Below are positions 41,413 through 50,892 of a stretch of DNA of 62,602 nucleotides, piece by piece (the first letter of the stretch is position 1; the number at the start of each line of letters is the position of its first letter). The stretch spans positions 1 through 62,602 of the forward strand of contig VGEU01000007.1 of NCBI GenBank assembly GCA_016869145.1, in the 5' to 3' direction. Below the pieces are notes generated by a model. It saw nothing but the letters and a program-made list of their open reading frames with translations, was not told the origin of the DNA and did not search any database. The DNA comes from Alphaproteobacteria bacterium (lineage in GTDB: Bacteria > Pseudomonadota > Alphaproteobacteria > MPNO01 > VGEU01). A program made the position numbers and the translations under genes.

Positions 41413-42297
41413 TCAGTCGCGAAGCCCCATCAGGCCGAGCGCGACGCGTCCGACGATGCTGTCGGGATCGGCGAGCTGCTCGGGCTGCTCGAAATGATTG
41501 GTGTTGAAGAGCTCGGTGCGGAAGGCGAGCCACCCCATGCCCTCGAGCGCATCGGCAAGGACGCGCGACTGGCGTTTGAACTCGGGGCTGTCCATGTCGG
41601 CGGTGACGACGCCGACCGGGCACAAGAGGCGGTGCAGATGGCGCATCGGGCTCAGCGCCGCGATCTCCTCGGCCGAGACATGCACATAGCTTCGCCGCGA
41701 CGACAAAAGGACCGCGTGGAGGTCGAACATGCCGCTCAGGAGAAGCGCGCCCTTCACCGGGTAGCGGTCGAGGCCATGGGTGTTCCAGTCGGTGGTCAGG
41801 AGACAGCCCGCCATGTGCGTGCCCGCGGAGTGGCCGGAGAGATAGATCCGGTCCGGATCGCCGCCGAACGCGGCCGCGTTCCGGACCACCCAGAGAGGGC
41901 CGCGCCGGCACTGATCGACCATGTCGGGGATGCGCACCGCCGGAATGCAGGCGAAATCGAGCGCGACATAGATCGCGCCGTTCGCGACGAAGGTGGGCGC
42001 CGGGTAGGACGCGTCGTTCTTGGTCATCCGCGTCCATGCGCCGCCGTGAACGAACACCATCACCGGGAGACCGCGCGCGCTTTGCGGCGCGAAGATGTCG
42101 AGCGTCTCGGCGACGGTTGGCCCATAGGCCTCGACGCGAGGCGGCATCCTCGCGCGTACCCGCGCGCTCGCCGGGCCGGTCTCGTCCTCGATCGATTTCC
42201 AGTGCGGCACCCAGGCCGACTGGTCATAGGCGCGGTCGAGCTCGTCCTGGGTGTAGTCGAGGAAGACCGTTTCGGTCTTCCGGGTCGTCGAGCTCAT
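41413..42297 (-). CDS. Alpha/beta hydrolase (esterase/lipase, kynurenine formamidase-like)
   Basis: A 294-residue alpha/beta hydrolase with the oxyanion motif HGGAW (residues 84-88) and the nucleophile elbow SGHSAGTHM (Ser157). A C-terminal FNTNHFEQPEQLAD supplies a probable catalytic His. It is of the same subfamily as the hydrolase at 838-1701, but not a close copy. ATG at 42297 was chosen because it begins a normal N-terminus and overlaps the dioxygenase stop by four bases; the reading frame stays open far upstream only inside the neighbour. Cleavage of the ring-fission product or of an ester precursor is a reasonable inference from the gentisate-dioxygenase-like partner. Confidence 0.87.
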   Translation of the reverse strand: MSSTTRKTETVFLDYTQDELDRAYDQSAWVPHWKSIEDETGPASARVRARMPPRVEAYGPTVAETLDIFAPQSARGLPVMVFVHGGAWTRMTKNDASYPAPTFVANGAIYVALDFACIPAVRIPDMVDQCRRGPLWVVRNAAAFGGDPDRIYLSGHSAGTHMAGCLLTTDWNTHGLDRYPVKGALLLSGMFDLHAVLLSSRRSYVHVSAEEIAALSPMRHLHRLLCPVGVVTADMDSPEFKRQSRVLADALEGMGWLAFRTELFNTNHFEQPEQLADPDSIVGRVALGLMGLRD

Positions 42298-43355
42298 GCC
42301 GTCCTGTCCTCGCGCCACAGACCGAGCGCCTCTTGCGCGGCGCGATCCGAGACTGAGAACAGGACCGCGCCCGTCTCGTCCGCCGCGTGTGCATAAGCGT
42401 GCCAGCCCGGTATCACGAAGACATCGCCCCGCGTCCAGTCGAACGTCCGCGACCCGATGGTCGTCCGTCCCGATCCGTCGGCGACGCAGACGATCTGCGC
42501 GTCGGTCGAGCGGTAGAGCGCGCCGCGGAAGCCCGCCGGCAGGGCCTGGAGGAACGCCGCCATCGTCGGCGTCGCGTATCCTCCCGTCATCGGATGCGCA
42601 TAACGCAGGCGATGGCCGTGACAGGGATCGATGTCGCCCGCCGCCGCGAGCCGCGCCAGCGCCGGGCGTGCCGTCGCGTAGCGGTAGTTGACGACGGGCG
42701 AGGCATCGTGCGCCGGGCCGGCGCCCTCCGGCACGAGCCCGGCACCATAGAGCGCGGGCGCGGTATCGTCGGGCCGGCGCACCGGATAGAGGGGCGCCGT
42801 CCAGCTCTCGCGAAAGACCGTGTCGAGGAAGCCGACCAGCGGCGTGTCGAGAACATCGAGCCAGATGACGGGTCCCGCACCCTCGTTGACGTGGTCGTGC
42901 CAGCTCCATTGCGGCGTCACCACGAAATCGCCCGGGTGCAGCCGGGTTCGCTCGCCGTCGACCGTGGAGTAGGCGCCCTCGCCCTCGATCACGAAGCGGA
43001 GCGCGGTCTGGGTATGGCGGTGGCAGGGCGCGATCTCTCCCGGCAGCACGAGCTGGAGCCCGGCATAGAGCGTATTGGTCGCGCGGAGCTCGCCGGCAAA
43101 GGCCGGGTTCTCGAGGACGAGCACGCGGCGGAACGCGTCCTCGGCGCGGATCAGCGCACCCGCCGTCATGATCTCGGGCCGCATCTCGGCGAACCGCCAC
43201 AACGCGGGCGCGGTCGGCGCGGCGGGCTTCGAGAGATCGACCCCGCGCCGCGCCACCCAGAGCGCCGCGAGATGCTTGGCGCCGATGCGTCGGTGGAACG
43301 CCGCCTGGCGATCGTCGGCGGCGTCTCCGGGTGCGCTCAGTCCTTCGGCGGCCAT
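42294..43355 (-). CDS. Gentisate 1,2-dioxygenase-like bicupin
   Basis: A 353-residue ring-cleaving dioxygenase of the gentisate / 1-hydroxy-2-naphthoate / salicylate dioxygenase type. Two cupin domains are present. In the first, PGEIAPCHRHTQTALRFVIEGEGAYS and TPQWSWHDH supply the Fe(II) triad His112, His114 and His153. The second domain (GSRTFDWTRGDVFVIPGWHAYAHAADE) is of the type that lacks a full metal set. It would open a ring between a hydroxyl and the carboxylate using O2. Its stop overlaps the hydrolase start and its own start region overlaps the TAXI binding-protein stop, so all three are one transcript. Confidence 0.88.
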   Translation of the reverse strand: MAAEGLSAPGDAADDRQAAFHRRIGAKHLAALWVARRGVDLSKPAAPTAPALWRFAEMRPEIMTAGALIRAEDAFRRVLVLENPAFAGELRATNTLYAGLQLVLPGEIAPCHRHTQTALRFVIEGEGAYSTVDGERTRLHPGDFVVTPQWSWHDHVNEGAGPVIWLDVLDTPLVGFLDTVFRESWTAPLYPVRRPDDTAPALYGAGLVPEGAGPAHDASPVVNYRYATARPALARLAAAGDIDPCHGHRLRYAHPMTGGYATPTMAAFLQALPAGFRGALYRSTDAQIVCVADGSGRTTIGSRTFDWTRGDVFVIPGWHAYAHAADETGAVLFSVSDRAAQEALGLWREDRTA

Positions 43356-44308
43356 TGCCCGATCTCGGTGAGGAACTTGATCGCGCCGGGGTGATACGGC
43401 ACCTCGTTGATCTCGCTCATCCGATGCGGCTCGAACTGGTTGAGGATCGGTGCCGAGGCGGCGAGCGCGGCTTGGTTCCCGTGGAGGATCTTCATCACGT
43501 TGTAGACGAGTTCGGGATCGGACTTATCGTGGGTGAACAGGAACGTCGAGTAGCCCATCAGCGCCGTCGGCGCGATGATTCCGACGAAATGCGGCGCGGG
43601 GTCGTAGACGAGCGGGCGCGTCGGCATGATCTTGCGCATGCGCTCGACCGCCGCGGGATCGGTGTTGATCGGAATGAAGCGGACACCGCCGCGCGCGGAG
43701 AGATCGACGTGAGCCTTCTGCACCTGCGCGACGCCGGGCGTGATCGTCGCCGCATCGACGCGGCCGGCCGCGAGCGCCTCGACGCCGGCAAAGCCGTTGA
43801 CGACCGGCACCTCGCGGACATCGGCCGGGCTGAGCCCGCCGGTCGCGAGCACGCCCTCCTGGATCACCCGCATGGTGAGCTGCGAGTTGTAGCCCGACGG
43901 CATGCGCAGGCCCTTGAGGTCCTCGATCTTGCGTACTGGCGAGTCCGCCGGCACCAGGATCGCGCCGGCGAGCGGGAACATCACCGACATCAGGCGGATG
44001 TTCGGGTTGGGCTTGCCGACGAAATTGCCAGCGCCCTTGTAGGCGCCCTGCATGTCATCGACATTGCCGAGCGCGAAATCGAGCTCCTGGCGATTGACGA
44101 GCGGGATATAGGTCGACGATCCGCCCATCGGCTGGACGCGGACCTGGAGCTTCAGCTTCTCGTCGATCGCCTTGGCGATCGAGGTCGCCGCGAAGAAGTA
44201 CTGCGAGCCCTGCGGGTTGGTGCCGATCGAGTAGACAGTGGCATGAGCGGGGCCCGACGCGACGAGCGCGGTGGCGAACGCGAGTGCGAGGACGCGCCGT
44301 TTGTTCAT
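43337..44308 (-). CDS. TAXI-family TRAP transporter solute-binding protein
   Basis: A 323-residue periplasmic receptor of the TRAP-TAXI family, with a signal peptide ending PAHA (about residue 23) and then YSIGTNPQGSQYFFAATSIAKAI. Other family blocks are VQPMGGSSTYIPLVNRQELDFALGN, LKGLRMPSGYN, and PYHPGAIKFLTEIG at the end. No TRAP membrane (DctQM) gene is adjacent. The ATG at 44308 has GGGAG upstream. As the first gene of the operon with the gentisate-dioxygenase-like enzyme and hydrolase, it probably binds the aromatic acid or a precursor taken up for that pathway. Confidence 0.9.
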   Translation of the reverse strand: MNKRRVLALAFATALVASGPAHATVYSIGTNPQGSQYFFAATSIAKAIDEKLKLQVRVQPMGGSSTYIPLVNRQELDFALGNVDDMQGAYKGAGNFVGKPNPNIRLMSVMFPLAGAILVPADSPVRKIEDLKGLRMPSGYNSQLTMRVIQEGVLATGGLSPADVREVPVVNGFAGVEALAAGRVDAATITPGVAQVQKAHVDLSARGGVRFIPINTDPAAVERMRKIMPTRPLVYDPAPHFVGIIAPTALMGYSTFLFTHDKSDPELVYNVMKILHGNQAALAASAPILNQFEPHRMSEINEVPYHPGAIKFLTEIGQWPPKD

Positions 44309-44391
44309 GATTGTCTCCCTCGAGTTGGTCGTCTCTTTCGTCGATCGAATGGTAGACCAACGCCGCGAGCGCCGCCAGTTGGCGGCCGCGC

Positions 44392-46020
44392 TCAACCGCG
44401 GAGCGCCTGGAGCTGGGCGGCATAGCCGGACGGGTCGACGGTGACGTCGACGACGACGGGTCCCTGCGCGGCGAAGGCCTTGAGGAGCGCGTCCGCGAGC
44501 ATGTCCTCGCGCTCGACGCGGAGCCCGAGGAGGCCAAGCCCGCGGGCGGTCGCGGCGAAGTCGATCGCGGGCGTGCGCACGCCGCGCATCGTCATGCGGC
44601 GCGCCTGCTGCTTGATGTCGATCAGCGAGAGGGCCGCGTCGTTGAACACGATGACGACGATGTTGACGCCGAGGCGGCGCGCGGTCTCGAGCTCGCCGAG
44701 GCACATCGCGAGCCCGCCGTCGCCGGTCATCGCGACGACCGGCCCGTCCGGCTCGTGCAGCGCTGCGGCGATCGCGGCCGGCAGCGCGAAACCCATGGTC
44801 GCGAGCCCGTTCGAGATCAGCGCGCCGTTGACCGTCCGCGCCGGCCAGAACGTGGTCGCCGGGATCATGTGCGCGCCGGCATCGATCGCGAGCCGCGCGC
44901 CCGCCGGTGCGTGGGCGTGGACCGCCTCGACGAGCGCCTGCGGGTCGATCGGGCCGCCTTGCGGCGAGGCGAGGCGATCGCGCATCTCGGCGCGGAGCCG
45001 GGTGATCTCGCCGCGCGACCATCGCGGCGCGCAAGGGACGTCGCGCAGCATCGCGACCGCCTGGTCGAGCGGCCCGATCATCCGCGCCGTCGGCGCCCGA
45101 TAATGCGCCAGGCCACCTTGCGGCGACAGCTCGAGGATCGGCGCCGCGTAGCGCCAGCGCTGCGGGATCAACTCGACCGGGTCGAGCCCGAACAGGATGA
45201 CGAGGTCGGCGGCGCCGACGCCCTCGGCTTCCGCCGCGCCGCCGGTGAACAGACCGACCGAGAGCGCATGGTCGTCGGCGAGCACACCCTTGGCCTTGTA
45301 GGTGACATAGACCGGGCAGTCGAGCTTTCGCGCGAGCGCGGCGAGCGCCTCGGGTGCGTCGGGCTCGCGGGCGAGGAGACCGGCGACGATAACGGGCCGC
45401 AGCGCCTTGTGGATCAGAGCCCGCGCCGCGTCGATCTCGTAGAGCCGGTCATCTCCCTCGCCGGCGCGCTCGCCGGCGCGGCCGCGATCGCGGTTGGGCA
45501 TGGCCGCGGGGCTCGCGGCGACCGTGCTTGAGAGGTCGATGTGGACCGGCCCGCGCGGCGGCGTCGTCGCAATCTCGAGGAGACGCGCGATCGCCTCGGC
45601 CGCGTTCGCCGCATCGAGCCGCGCGGAACCCTTGCTGACCGCGGCGAAGAGGCGCGCGTGGTCGATCGCCTGGTGCGTCACGTGGGAATCGCGGGCCGGA
45701 TCGAAGCAGTCGGTGACGATCACGAGCGGGGCGCGGTCGAGGAAGGCGTGCGCGATTCCGTTGACCGCGTTCGCCGCGCCAGGGCCGAGGCCGGTGAGGA
45801 CGACACCCGGGGCGCCGCCGAGCTCGGCCGTCGTCGCCGCCATGATCGCCGCCGCCGTCTCGTTCCGCGCGAGCATGAAGTCGATGCCGCGCGCGGCGCC
45901 CGCCTCGATCAGGTCGAGCGACGAGCCGCCGCCCGGCACGCCGAACATCCGCTTGACGCCGCGCTCGGCGAGGCGATCGACGAGAAGGGCCGCAACGGTC
46001 GGTGCGCCGGGGGCGCTCAT
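44392..46020 (-). CDS. Thiamine-diphosphate-dependent enzyme (acetolactate synthase/benzoylformate decarboxylase-like)
   Basis: A 542-residue ThDP enzyme with three domains. The N-terminal pyrimidine-binding domain carries the essential Glu in MLARNETAAAIMAA (about residue 55). The middle domain is Rossmann-like. The C-terminal diphosphate-binding motif is GDGGLAMCLGELETARRLGVNIVVIVFND. It resembles the broad acetolactate synthase-like group that also holds benzoylformate, oxalyl-CoA and phenylpyruvate decarboxylases. No ilvN partner is present, so a biosynthetic role is unlikely. Close to aromatic genes, 2-oxo acid decarboxylation is possible. It begins 13 bp after the stop of the amidohydrolase gene upstream on the same strand. 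Confidence 0.88.
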   Translation of the reverse strand: MSAPGAPTVAALLVDRLAERGVKRMFGVPGGGSSLDLIEAGAARGIDFMLARNETAAAIMAATTAELGGAPGVVLTGLGPGAANAVNGIAHAFLDRAPLVIVTDCFDPARDSHVTHQAIDHARLFAAVSKGSARLDAANAAEAIARLLEIATTPPRGPVHIDLSSTVAASPAAMPNRDRGRAGERAGEGDDRLYEIDAARALIHKALRPVIVAGLLAREPDAPEALAALARKLDCPVYVTYKAKGVLADDHALSVGLFTGGAAEAEGVGAADLVILFGLDPVELIPQRWRYAAPILELSPQGGLAHYRAPTARMIGPLDQAVAMLRDVPCAPRWSRGEITRLRAEMRDRLASPQGGPIDPQALVEAVHAHAPAGARLAIDAGAHMIPATTFWPARTVNGALISNGLATMGFALPAAIAAALHEPDGPVVAMTGDGGLAMCLGELETARRLGVNIVVIVFNDAALSLIDIKQQARRMTMRGVRTPAIDFAATARGLGLLGLRVEREDMLADALLKAFAAQGPVVVDVTVDPSGYAAQLQALRG

Positions 46021-46033
46021 GCGCGGGCGCCCG

Positions 46034-47149
46034 TCATGCGGCGACCGGTCCCGTGATGCGGAACAGCGCCGCGGCGCGGTCGAACAGGACGGCGCGGCGG
46101 GTCGCGGGGTCGATGCCGTCGAACATCCTCACCATCGGCGAGACGTCCGGCCAGGTGCCCTGATCGTGCGGGTAGTCGGAGCCCCATACGGCGACATCCT
46201 TGAGCCACGACCAGTCATAGGCCATCAGCTTGGCGCCGATATAGTCCTCCTCGAAGGCGAAGGTGACCTGGCGGCGGATGTACTCGCTCGGCATCAGCGT
46301 GAGCGGCGCCGTCGGGTCCGGCTCGCGCTCGACGACTTGACGATCCATCCACTGGATGAAGAACGGCACCCAGCCGATGCGGCACTCGCCGAACAGCACC
46401 TTGAGCGTCGGGTGGCGCTCGAACACCGCACCATAGACGAGCTGGGCGCAGGTGTTGGCGATGTTGAACGGCGCGGTCGACAGGAAGGCGTGGCGGGCGC
46501 CGTAGCGCGCCGGCGGGAGCGCCGAATCGGCCGCGCCGCCGATGTGCATGCAGAGCGGCGTTGCGGCCGCGGCGGCGGCGCGCCAGGTCGGATCCCAGAG
46601 CGGGTCGTTGACCGGGCTCGCGACGTCGAACGGGCAGAACTCGAACCCGCGCGCGCCCTTCCTCGCCAGCCGCTCGATCTCGGGCGTGCACGCCTCGGGG
46701 ATCGCGACCGGAAGCTGCGGCAGGATCAGGATGCGGTCGGGATCGGTCGCGCTGGTCTCGACCGCCCAGTCGTTATACGCTTGGTAGACGGCGAGGAGGA
46801 GCGACCGGTCGGCGATGTTCCACTTGCGCACATCGCCGAAGATCACGCTCGCATAGATCTTCGAGAGATCCATGTGCTCGCGGAGATAGCGCGGGTCGGA
46901 CGGCGGCAGCGCCCCGTCGGCGACCGGCGCGCCGGCCTTGCGGAAGCGGCGGATGTGCTTTTCGTTGTCGCGCCCGTCGGCCGAGGCGCCGCGGCGCCGG
47001 CCCTCCCACGTCCAGTAGGTGCCCTCGGCGGTCTCGACCACCTTGGGGCCGGTTTCGCGGAGCGCCTTCGGCAGGCGCTCCTGCCACAGCCGGCTCGGCA
47101 TCCACAGGAGGTCGAGATGGTTGTCGGCCGAGATGTAGTCGTACTGCAC
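46034..47149 (-). CDS. Amidohydrolase-superfamily protein
   Basis: A 371-residue metal-dependent hydrolase or decarboxylase of the amidohydrolase_2 group. The N-terminal metal block is SADNHLD, where the usual D-x-H-x-H has only one His (D-N-H). The later His and Asp ligands are in LCMHIGGAADS, and in the C-terminal VWGSDYPHDQGTW. The start was placed at GTG 47149 because GGAGG lies about 8 bases ahead and the usual short N-terminus begins there. The frame remains open upstream without family similarity. It is separate from, but similar in class to, the enzyme at 24685-25686. Probable substrate is a ring-derived carboxylate; not determined. Confidence 0.85.
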   Translation of the reverse strand: MQYDYISADNHLDLLWMPSRLWQERLPKALRETGPKVVETAEGTYWTWEGRRRGASADGRDNEKHIRRFRKAGAPVADGALPPSDPRYLREHMDLSKIYASVIFGDVRKWNIADRSLLLAVYQAYNDWAVETSATDPDRILILPQLPVAIPEACTPEIERLARKGARGFEFCPFDVASPVNDPLWDPTWRAAAAAATPLCMHIGGAADSALPPARYGARHAFLSTAPFNIANTCAQLVYGAVFERHPTLKVLFGECRIGWVPFFIQWMDRQVVEREPDPTAPLTLMPSEYIRRQVTFAFEEDYIGAKLMAYDWSWLKDVAVWGSDYPHDQGTWPDVSPMVRMFDGIDPATRRAVLFDRAAALFRITGPVAA

Positions 47150-47225
47150 GGGGCTTGCCTCCGTCCGGGGCGCGGGCGATGCGGATGATGCCGAAGCCCC
47201 CGGCCGCCGGCAAGCGAGGCCGCGG

Positions 47226-48317
47226 TCAATCGGGATCGACGGTGTGCCCCGATCGTCCCTGGCGGCGGAGAAAGCGCGCCGAGACCGGCGCGATGACAAC
47301 GACGAAGCTGAACCGGACCACGTGGTGGGTCGCGACGAAGACGACGTCGAGACCGAGCGCGAGGGCGACGAGGCACATCTCTGTCACGCCGCCGGGCGCA
47401 TAGGCGAGGAAGATCGCGCTCGTCGGGATCGCGGTGAGGCCGGAGAGGAGGACCGCCACGGCGAGGGTGAGGAGGATCACCATCCCGACCGAGACCGAGG
47501 CGATCGAAAGCGTGCGCACGATCATCGCCAGACGAACGCCTGCGAACGTGCACCCGATTGCCGCGCCGACGCCGACCTGCGCCGCGGCCGAGATCAGGGC
47601 CGGCGGCTTCGCTTCGAGGATCCCGGTCGCGTGCGCGATGGCGCTGAGGAGGAGAGGCCCCGTCATCTGCGGCGCCGGGATGCGGAGGCGGGCGGCGACC
47701 GGCCAGCCGAGAACGCCAGAGGCCGCGAGAAGGACGAGCTCGAGCGCGCCGAGATCTAAAAGGCCGCCCCCCAGGCCCTCGAGTCCCTGCGGCACGTAGC
47801 CGCCGAGGAAGCGGTAGCCGAGCGGGATCGACAACGCGACGATCACGACGCGCGCGCCGTGCGACAGCGCGATGGTGCGCCCATCGCCGCCCATCTCGGT
47901 GCCGATCATGGTCATCTCGACCACGCCGCCCGGCATCGCGGCGAAATAGGCGGTCACCGGGTCGTAGCCGAAGACGCGCCGGAAGACGACCGCGAGCGCG
48001 AGCCCGATCGCGAGGACATAGACCATGAGCGCGATGATGGTGACCGCCCAGCCGCCGAGCCGGTCGAGGATGTCGGGCGAGAAGCCCGAGCCGAGGAGGA
48101 CGCCGAGGACGACGTTGCACGCGGCGCGCAGCCAGAACGGAATCGCGATGCGCGCGCCGGCGGCGGCCGCGACGGTCACGAAGACCATCGCACCGAGGAG
48201 CCAGGCGAGCGGCAGCGTCGCCTGGTCGAACGCGAACCCGCCGGCCGTCCCGATCACGAGCGCCGCGGCGAGCGCGCGCCAGTCGGTCGGGCCGAACGAC
48301 CGCGGGGGGCGGCTCAT
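47226..48317 (-). CDS. AbrB-family membrane protein (AbrB duplication-domain permease)
   Basis: A 363-residue polytopic protein with the two-fold repeat of the AbrB (ammonia monooxygenase regulator-like) family. The N-terminal repeat has LPLAWLLGAMVF...CNVVLGVLLGSGFSPDIL and FAAMPGGVVEMTMIG. The C-terminal repeat has PQMTGPLLLSAIAHATG, VGVGAAIGCTFAGVRL and LAYAPGGVTEMCLVALALG. The paired MPGG/APGG-x-x-E-M motif is diagnostic. Such proteins are putative transporters of unclear substrate; earlier literature links the name to ammonia monooxygenase without proof. About ten helices can be traced. It stands between NAD kinase and the amidohydrolase gene, without an obvious partner. Confidence 0.88.
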   Translation of the reverse strand: MSRPPRSFGPTDWRALAAALVIGTAGGFAFDQATLPLAWLLGAMVFVTVAAAAGARIAIPFWLRAACNVVLGVLLGSGFSPDILDRLGGWAVTIIALMVYVLAIGLALAVVFRRVFGYDPVTAYFAAMPGGVVEMTMIGTEMGGDGRTIALSHGARVVIVALSIPLGYRFLGGYVPQGLEGLGGGLLDLGALELVLLAASGVLGWPVAARLRIPAPQMTGPLLLSAIAHATGILEAKPPALISAAAQVGVGAAIGCTFAGVRLAMIVRTLSIASVSVGMVILLTLAVAVLLSGLTAIPTSAIFLAYAPGGVTEMCLVALALGLDVVFVATHHVVRFSFVVVIAPVSARFLRRQGRSGHTVDPD

Positions 48318-48320
48318 GCG

Positions 48321-49088
48321 CTACGGGATGAACTGCTCGTTGAGGATGCGTTCCTCAAGATTGTGCTCCGGGTCGAACAGGAGCCGGAGCCCGACGCGGC
48401 GATCCTCGCGGATCGAGACGCGGCGCACGTCGCGCACCTCGGTGTAATCGGCGACCGCGCTGACCGGCCGCTTGCGCGGTTCGAGCACCTCGATCGCGAC
48501 CTTGGCCGCCGACGGCAGAAGGGCGCCCCGCCACCGGCGCGGCCGGAAGGCGCTGATCGGGGTCAGCGCGAGAAGCGCCGAGCCGAGCGGCAGGATCGGC
48601 CCGTGCGCCGAGAGATTATAGGCGGTCGAGCCGGCCGGCGTGCACACGAGCGCGCCGTCGCAGACGAGCTCGCTGATCCGGCTCTTGCCGTCGATCGTGA
48701 CACGGAGCTTGGCCGCCTGCCGCGTCTCGCGCAGAAGCGAGACCTCGTTGATGCTGATCGCCTCGACCGTGTCGCCGGCGACCGTGCGCGCGCTCATGCG
48801 AAGCGGGTGGAGCGTGACGACCTGTGCCGCCTCGAGACGCTGCATGAGCCGCTTCTCGTGATAGGCGTTCATCAGGAAGCCGACCGTACCGCGGTTCATG
48901 CCGTAGATCGGCACCCCGCGGTCGAGGAAGCGATGGAGCGTCTCGAGCATCAGCCCGTCGCCGCCGAGCGCGACGATCGCGTCCGCCTCCTCGGGCGGCA
49001 CATGGCGGTAGCGCGCGCGGAGCCGCGTCGCGGCGGTGGCCGCCGCATGACTCTCGCCGGCGACGAAGGCGATCTTCGGGTACCGCAT
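48321..49088 (-). CDS. nadK: NAD kinase
   Basis: A 255-residue ATP/polyphosphate-dependent NAD kinase making NADP. Diagnostic motifs are [13 protein letters not shown] (GGDG, Asp44), [13 protein letters not shown] (the N-E motif), and [26 protein letters not shown] 49086-49088 starts the canonical short bacterial-type N-terminus; the open frame upstream is inside the rplI neighbourhood and has no family similarity. It is 4 bp from the AbrB gene. rplI lies 49 bp upstream, and readthrough from the ribosomal operon is possible. Confidence 0.93.
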   Translation of the reverse strand: MRYPKIAFVAGESHAAATAATRLRARYRHVPPEEADAIVALGGDGLMLETLHRFLDRGVPIYGMNRGTVGFLMNAYHEKRLMQRLEAAQVVTLHPLRMSARTVAGDTVEAISINEVSLLRETRQAAKLRVTIDGKSRISELVCDGALVCTPAGSTAYNLSAHGPILPLGSALLALTPISAFRPRRWRGALLPSAAKVAIEVLEPRKRPVSAVADYTEVRDVRRVSIREDRRVGLRLLFDPEHNLEERILNEQFIP

Positions 49089-49137
49089 GGCGCGCCCCGG
49101 TCTGCCGGTCCCGCGCCGGATGGCTCGCCGCGGGCGG

Positions 49138-49695
49138 CTAGCGCTCGGACGGCTCCTCGCCGCCCTCCGTCGGCTCGGGTGCTCCGGCTTCCTCCTCCTC
49201 GTCGCCCGCGGTCTGCACGCGCTCGCCGCGCGCCTGGACCTCGCCCTCCTCGGGTGAACGTGCGACGTTGACGGTGACGGTGACCGACACCTCGGGATGG
49301 AGAACGACACGCAGCGGGTGGAGGCCCACGGTCTTGATCGGCTTGTCGAGCGAGATCTGGCGACGCTCGACGGAAAAGCCGGCGGCGGTGACGGCATCGG
49401 CGATGTCGCGGGCGGAGACCGAGCCGTAGAGCTGATCGGTCTCGCTCGCCTGGCGAATCACGACGACGGAAAGACCGTCGAGCTTCTTCGCGACGGATGC
49501 GGCCTCGCCGCGGCGCTCGAGGTTCTGCGCCTCGAGCTGGGCGCGGCGACCCTCGAAATAGGTCTGGTTCTCCTTGGTCGCACGGAGCGCCTTCTTCTGC
49601 GGCAGGAGATAGTTGCGCGCATAGCCGGGCTTCACGTTCACCACGTCGCCCATCTGGCCGAGCTTGCCGACGCGCTCGAGCAGGATGACTTCCAT
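49138..49695 (-). CDS. rplI: 50S ribosomal protein bL9
   Basis: A 185-residue bL9. The N-terminal RNA-binding domain is canonical ([32 protein letters not shown]), followed by the long connecting helix and a C-terminal globular domain ([14 protein letters not shown]). The last 35 residues form an acidic Glu/Pro/Gly-rich tail ([16 protein letters not shown]), longer than E. coli bL9, as is common in Alphaproteobacteria. Its ATG overlaps the DUF2232 gene stop (TGATG), so it is the last gene of the rpsF-rpsR-DUF2232-rplI operon. Confidence 0.97.
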   Translation of the reverse strand: MEVILLERVGKLGQMGDVVNVKPGYARNYLLPQKKALRATKENQTYFEGRRAQLEAQNLERRGEAASVAKKLDGLSVVVIRQASETDQLYGSVSARDIADAVTAAGFSVERRQISLDKPIKTVGLHPLRVVLHPEVSVTVTVNVARSPEEGEVQARGERVQTAGDEEEEAGAPEPTEGGEEPSER

Positions 49696-50633
49696 CACTC
49701 GTTCTCCCGGGCCGGCGGCGGCTTGGCGAAGCGCCGCCGCAACTGGGCCCATTGTTCGATGATCCCGACACCCGCCACCAGGATCGCGGGGGTGCCCACC
49801 AGAAGGATGATCAGATACAGCAAACCGAAGATGAATGCACGGCCCGGCCATCGCTGCGAGATGGCATGTATAACCGCAAGCCCCAGAAAGAAAAAGGGGA
49901 GGAGGAGGATGATCGACGCGTTCTGGGCCAAATCGCCGATCTGGCCGGGCACGAACGCGCCGAGGAGCGCCGCGGCGAGCACGGCCCCGGTCCAGCGCGG
50001 CAGGTCGAGGTCGGCCATCCGCGCCGACGGCCGTATCGCGCGGCCGAAGCGGACCAAGGCCCCCTGCGCGAGGACGCCGTTGACCGCGATCATGATCGTC
50101 CACGACAGGACGATCGCGGCCGGGAAGAAGCCCGCGACCGCGCCCGCTACGCGCTCGACCTGACCCCTCTCGCTCGACGGCGCCAGCGCGGCGAGCGTCG
50201 CGCGGAGATAATCGCGCGCGGCCTGCACCATGCCACCATCCTCATCGAGGAACCAGATCGCGGCGAACGCGAGGAGCGCGACCCCGATCGCCGCCATCCA
50301 GGCGAGAAGATGCCCGGCCGGATACCAGGCCGTCCCACCGGCCGGCGTCGGCTGCGACTGGAGCGCGCGGCTCACCAGGAGCCACACCGGCGCCGCGGCG
50401 ATGACGACATAGAGGACCGCGGCGATGACGCTGCTCGAGGCGAGGACGACCAGCGATCCGACCGCGCCCGCGATCGAGACCGACGCGGCGCCGAGGCCGA
50501 GGCCGACGAGGAAGAGGGGCAGCTGCGCGAGATAGGCGAAGATCAGCGCGCCGGGCGAGCCGATGCCGATCGCGGCGTAGAAGAGGCCGCTCGCAAGGCC
50601 GCCCGCCAGGGTGAGGAGGACGTCCCTCGGCAT
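49695..50633 (-). CDS. DUF2232 polytopic membrane protein
   Basis: A 312-residue membrane protein with about eight hydrophobic segments, matching DUF2232. In Alphaproteobacteria this gene regularly sits between rpsR and rplI, as here. The family's function is not known; a link with membrane protein biogenesis or cell-envelope work has only positional support. ATG 50633 lies behind a GGGGGTGGG stretch; an in-frame GTG four codons upstream is also possible. It ends in overlap with rplI and is 31 bp downstream of rpsR. Confidence 0.85.
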   Translation of the reverse strand: MPRDVLLTLAGGLASGLFYAAIGIGSPGALIFAYLAQLPLFLVGLGLGAASVSIAGAVGSLVVLASSSVIAAVLYVVIAAAPVWLLVSRALQSQPTPAGGTAWYPAGHLLAWMAAIGVALLAFAAIWFLDEDGGMVQAARDYLRATLAALAPSSERGQVERVAGAVAGFFPAAIVLSWTIMIAVNGVLAQGALVRFGRAIRPSARMADLDLPRWTGAVLAAALLGAFVPGQIGDLAQNASIILLLPFFFLGLAVIHAISQRWPGRAFIFGLLYLIILLVGTPAILVAGVGIIEQWAQLRRRFAKPPPARENE

Positions 50634-50664
50634 CGGGCCACCCACCCCCGCGACGCGGGGGTCC

Positions 50665-50892
50665 TTATTTGATCAGGAAAGGCAGCAGGGCGAGATTACG
50701 CGCGCGCTTGATGGCCTGCGCGAGCTCGCGCTGCTTCTTCGCCGACACCGCGGTGATCCGGCTCGGCACGATCTTGCCGCGCTCCGACACGAACCGCTGC
50801 AGGAGCTTGATGTCCTTGTAGTCGATCTTGGGCGCATTGGGCCCCGAGAACGGGCAGGACTTCTGGCGGCGGAAGAACGGGCGGCGGCTCAC
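50665..50892 (-). CDS. rpsR: 30S ribosomal protein bS18
   Basis: A 75-residue bS18 with a Cys-containing N-terminus ([32 protein letters not shown]) and the RNA-contact block [33 protein letters not shown]. bS18 pairs with bS6 on 16S rRNA in the platform of the small subunit. Its start overlaps the rpsF stop by four bases (ATGA), consistent with tight coupling. Length is typical. Confidence 0.98.
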   Translation of the reverse strand: MSRRPFFRRQKSCPFSGPNAPKIDYKDIKLLQRFVSERGKIVPSRITAVSAKKQRELAQAIKRARNLALLPFLIK